Part shown: one piece after another, positions 63,001 through 64,000 of the stretch
How positions within the stretch are numbered: the stretch's first letter is position 1
How the letters are laid out: every line of letters begins with the position of its first letter
From: Mastigias papua
Taxonomy: Eukaryota > Cnidaria > Scyphozoa > Rhizostomeae > Mastigiidae
Direction of reading: 5' to 3'
DNA: 64,000 nucleotides
Assembly (NCBI GenBank): GCA_964019165.1
Contig: OZ025271.1
Location: 7,616,275 to 7,680,274 of the forward strand
Position numbers and translations under genes: made by a program
The notes under the pieces: model-generated
Told to the model about the DNA's origin: nothing
Database searches by the model: none
The model's input: the letters and a program-made list of their open reading frames with translations, nothing else

Positions 63001-63199
63001 TGTAAATTGTATACATTCAAAACATACATTTTCAAAATAAAATATATTTAAATATATAATTAAATAATACAAGCAGAAACCCTAACGTATGCCAAATTTA
63101 TTGCATTACATAAAATACTAAATAGATATTTAGTATAGTTTTAATCCAATTTCTTCCATTAAAATATTGATAAGCTAATGCACTAGATTTATTTTTAAT

Positions 63200-63900
63200 A
63201 CCTCTTTAGATGATGGTTGGAAATCTTAATCAAGAATTTCTATATCCTGGAATGTCATCACAATCTTGTACTGGTAATGAATAACACTGTACGTCATCCC
63301 ATTGAAAATATTCTATAATTTCATCATTCAAATGTGCTGGCATATTAAACTCTACATAGTAATCAACTTCAGGGTTGATGTCATTTTACTTCATCTTCTC
63401 ATTGATCACATAAATCTTCAGATTGATTATATATATCTTCAGGGTTTATTTCATTTACTTCATCTTCAAATATAGATAAATTATTTCTATCAACATCATC
63501 TTTATGTGTATTTTTTTATAGTGTTTTTTTAATTGTATCTACATACTTATTATTCTATAACAAACTGCTACTAAATCTGCAATTTCTTCATATGATGCAT
63601 ATGGATAAAATATTTTATAAGAACATTTTCTATCCCAATGTTATTCAAATAGAGAATAATTAACAGATTTTTGTATTTTTGTATTGCATATTTTATATTT
63701 ATATTCAATATTATCAGATTGTTTTCTTTTACATATATTACATATTTGATTTTTTTGGTTTAGTTCTCTTATCGGAAATTTTATGTGGTTGAATTTTGTT
63801 TTTATGAATATGATTCTTACACTAATCATAAGTATTAGTATTAGTAACAGTAAGCAGGCACTGAAAGCCATTCAAACAAAGCATGAAGATAGAATCAACC
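63200..63900 (-). pseudogene. minus-strand remnant with a Cys-rich motif
   Basis: The open piece at 63,641-63,871 carries ICNICKRKQ, a possible half of a zinc-binding site, and YKYKICNTKIQ after it. Beyond a stop the text continues with FYPYASYEEIADLVAVCYRI near 63,540-63,600. Function unknown; probably part of the same element, which seems to go on to the right. Confidence 0.3.
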
Positions 63901-64000
63901 ATGAGCTACTTTCACAAGGTTTTGTTATTTCATCTATCTTAAAATACTCACTTTCTAGCACTACATCTATGTGGTCTAAGGTTCAACAGAGTCTACCCAA

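Overview
This window reads as nuclear DNA from an invertebrate animal, most likely a cnidarian. It is AT-rich, its exons are small with GT/AG borders, mobile elements are dense, and it holds a HEPN(DZIP3-type)-NACHT receptor gene and a decayed Polinton/Maverick-type element, both familiar from cnidarian genomes. The species cannot be named from the sequence. No rRNA, tRNA, CRISPR array or prokaryotic operon was seen.

Layout. 1-5,200: no convincing gene. 5,200-12,470: part of a minus-strand multi-exon gene of short phase-0 Ser/Pro-rich exons; most of it is a tandem array of about three 2,029-bp units, each carrying an exon that encodes a ubiquitin-interacting motif (UIM). 13,208-18,171: an old PIF/Harbinger DNA transposon with degraded transposase and MADF/BESS genes, its transposase split by a 5'-truncated LINE with an 11-bp target duplication. 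18,331-22,032: a second, young Harbinger element with matching terminal repeats, TTA duplications, an intact 423-aa transposase and a two-exon MADF-BESS partner carrying one in-frame stop. 22,400-34,800: CAAT satellite, a family of CAGGCCCGTCGGAAC-ended elements (one carrying a nested Mutator-like long-TIR element), several MITEs, and a 2.6-kb composite flanked by two 278-bp repeats.

35,000-51,900: a minus-strand NLR-type immune receptor gene. Its first coding exon (51,279-51,897) encodes a DZIP3-like HEPN domain; a coiled-coil exon and three tiny exons of 42, 24 and 24 nt follow, all split after codon base 1; a 2.05-kb NACHT exon (35,929-37,982) starts in the same phase; a possible C-terminal exon lies near 35,000-35,220. 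The long introns hold MITEs, a hAT-like element with a minisatellite, ATG/GAA repeats and a (TA)n tract.

55,260-63,900: a very AT-rich, heavily mutated Polinton-type virus-like element. On the plus strand are capsid-type genes; on the minus strand are an adhesin-like gene, a fibre-like gene with shaft-type repeats, an adenain/Ulp1-type cysteine protease and a minor-capsid-like gene. No polymerase, integrase or end repeats were seen, so the element probably continues past the right edge. Most other open frames are chance, repeat-derived or antisense.
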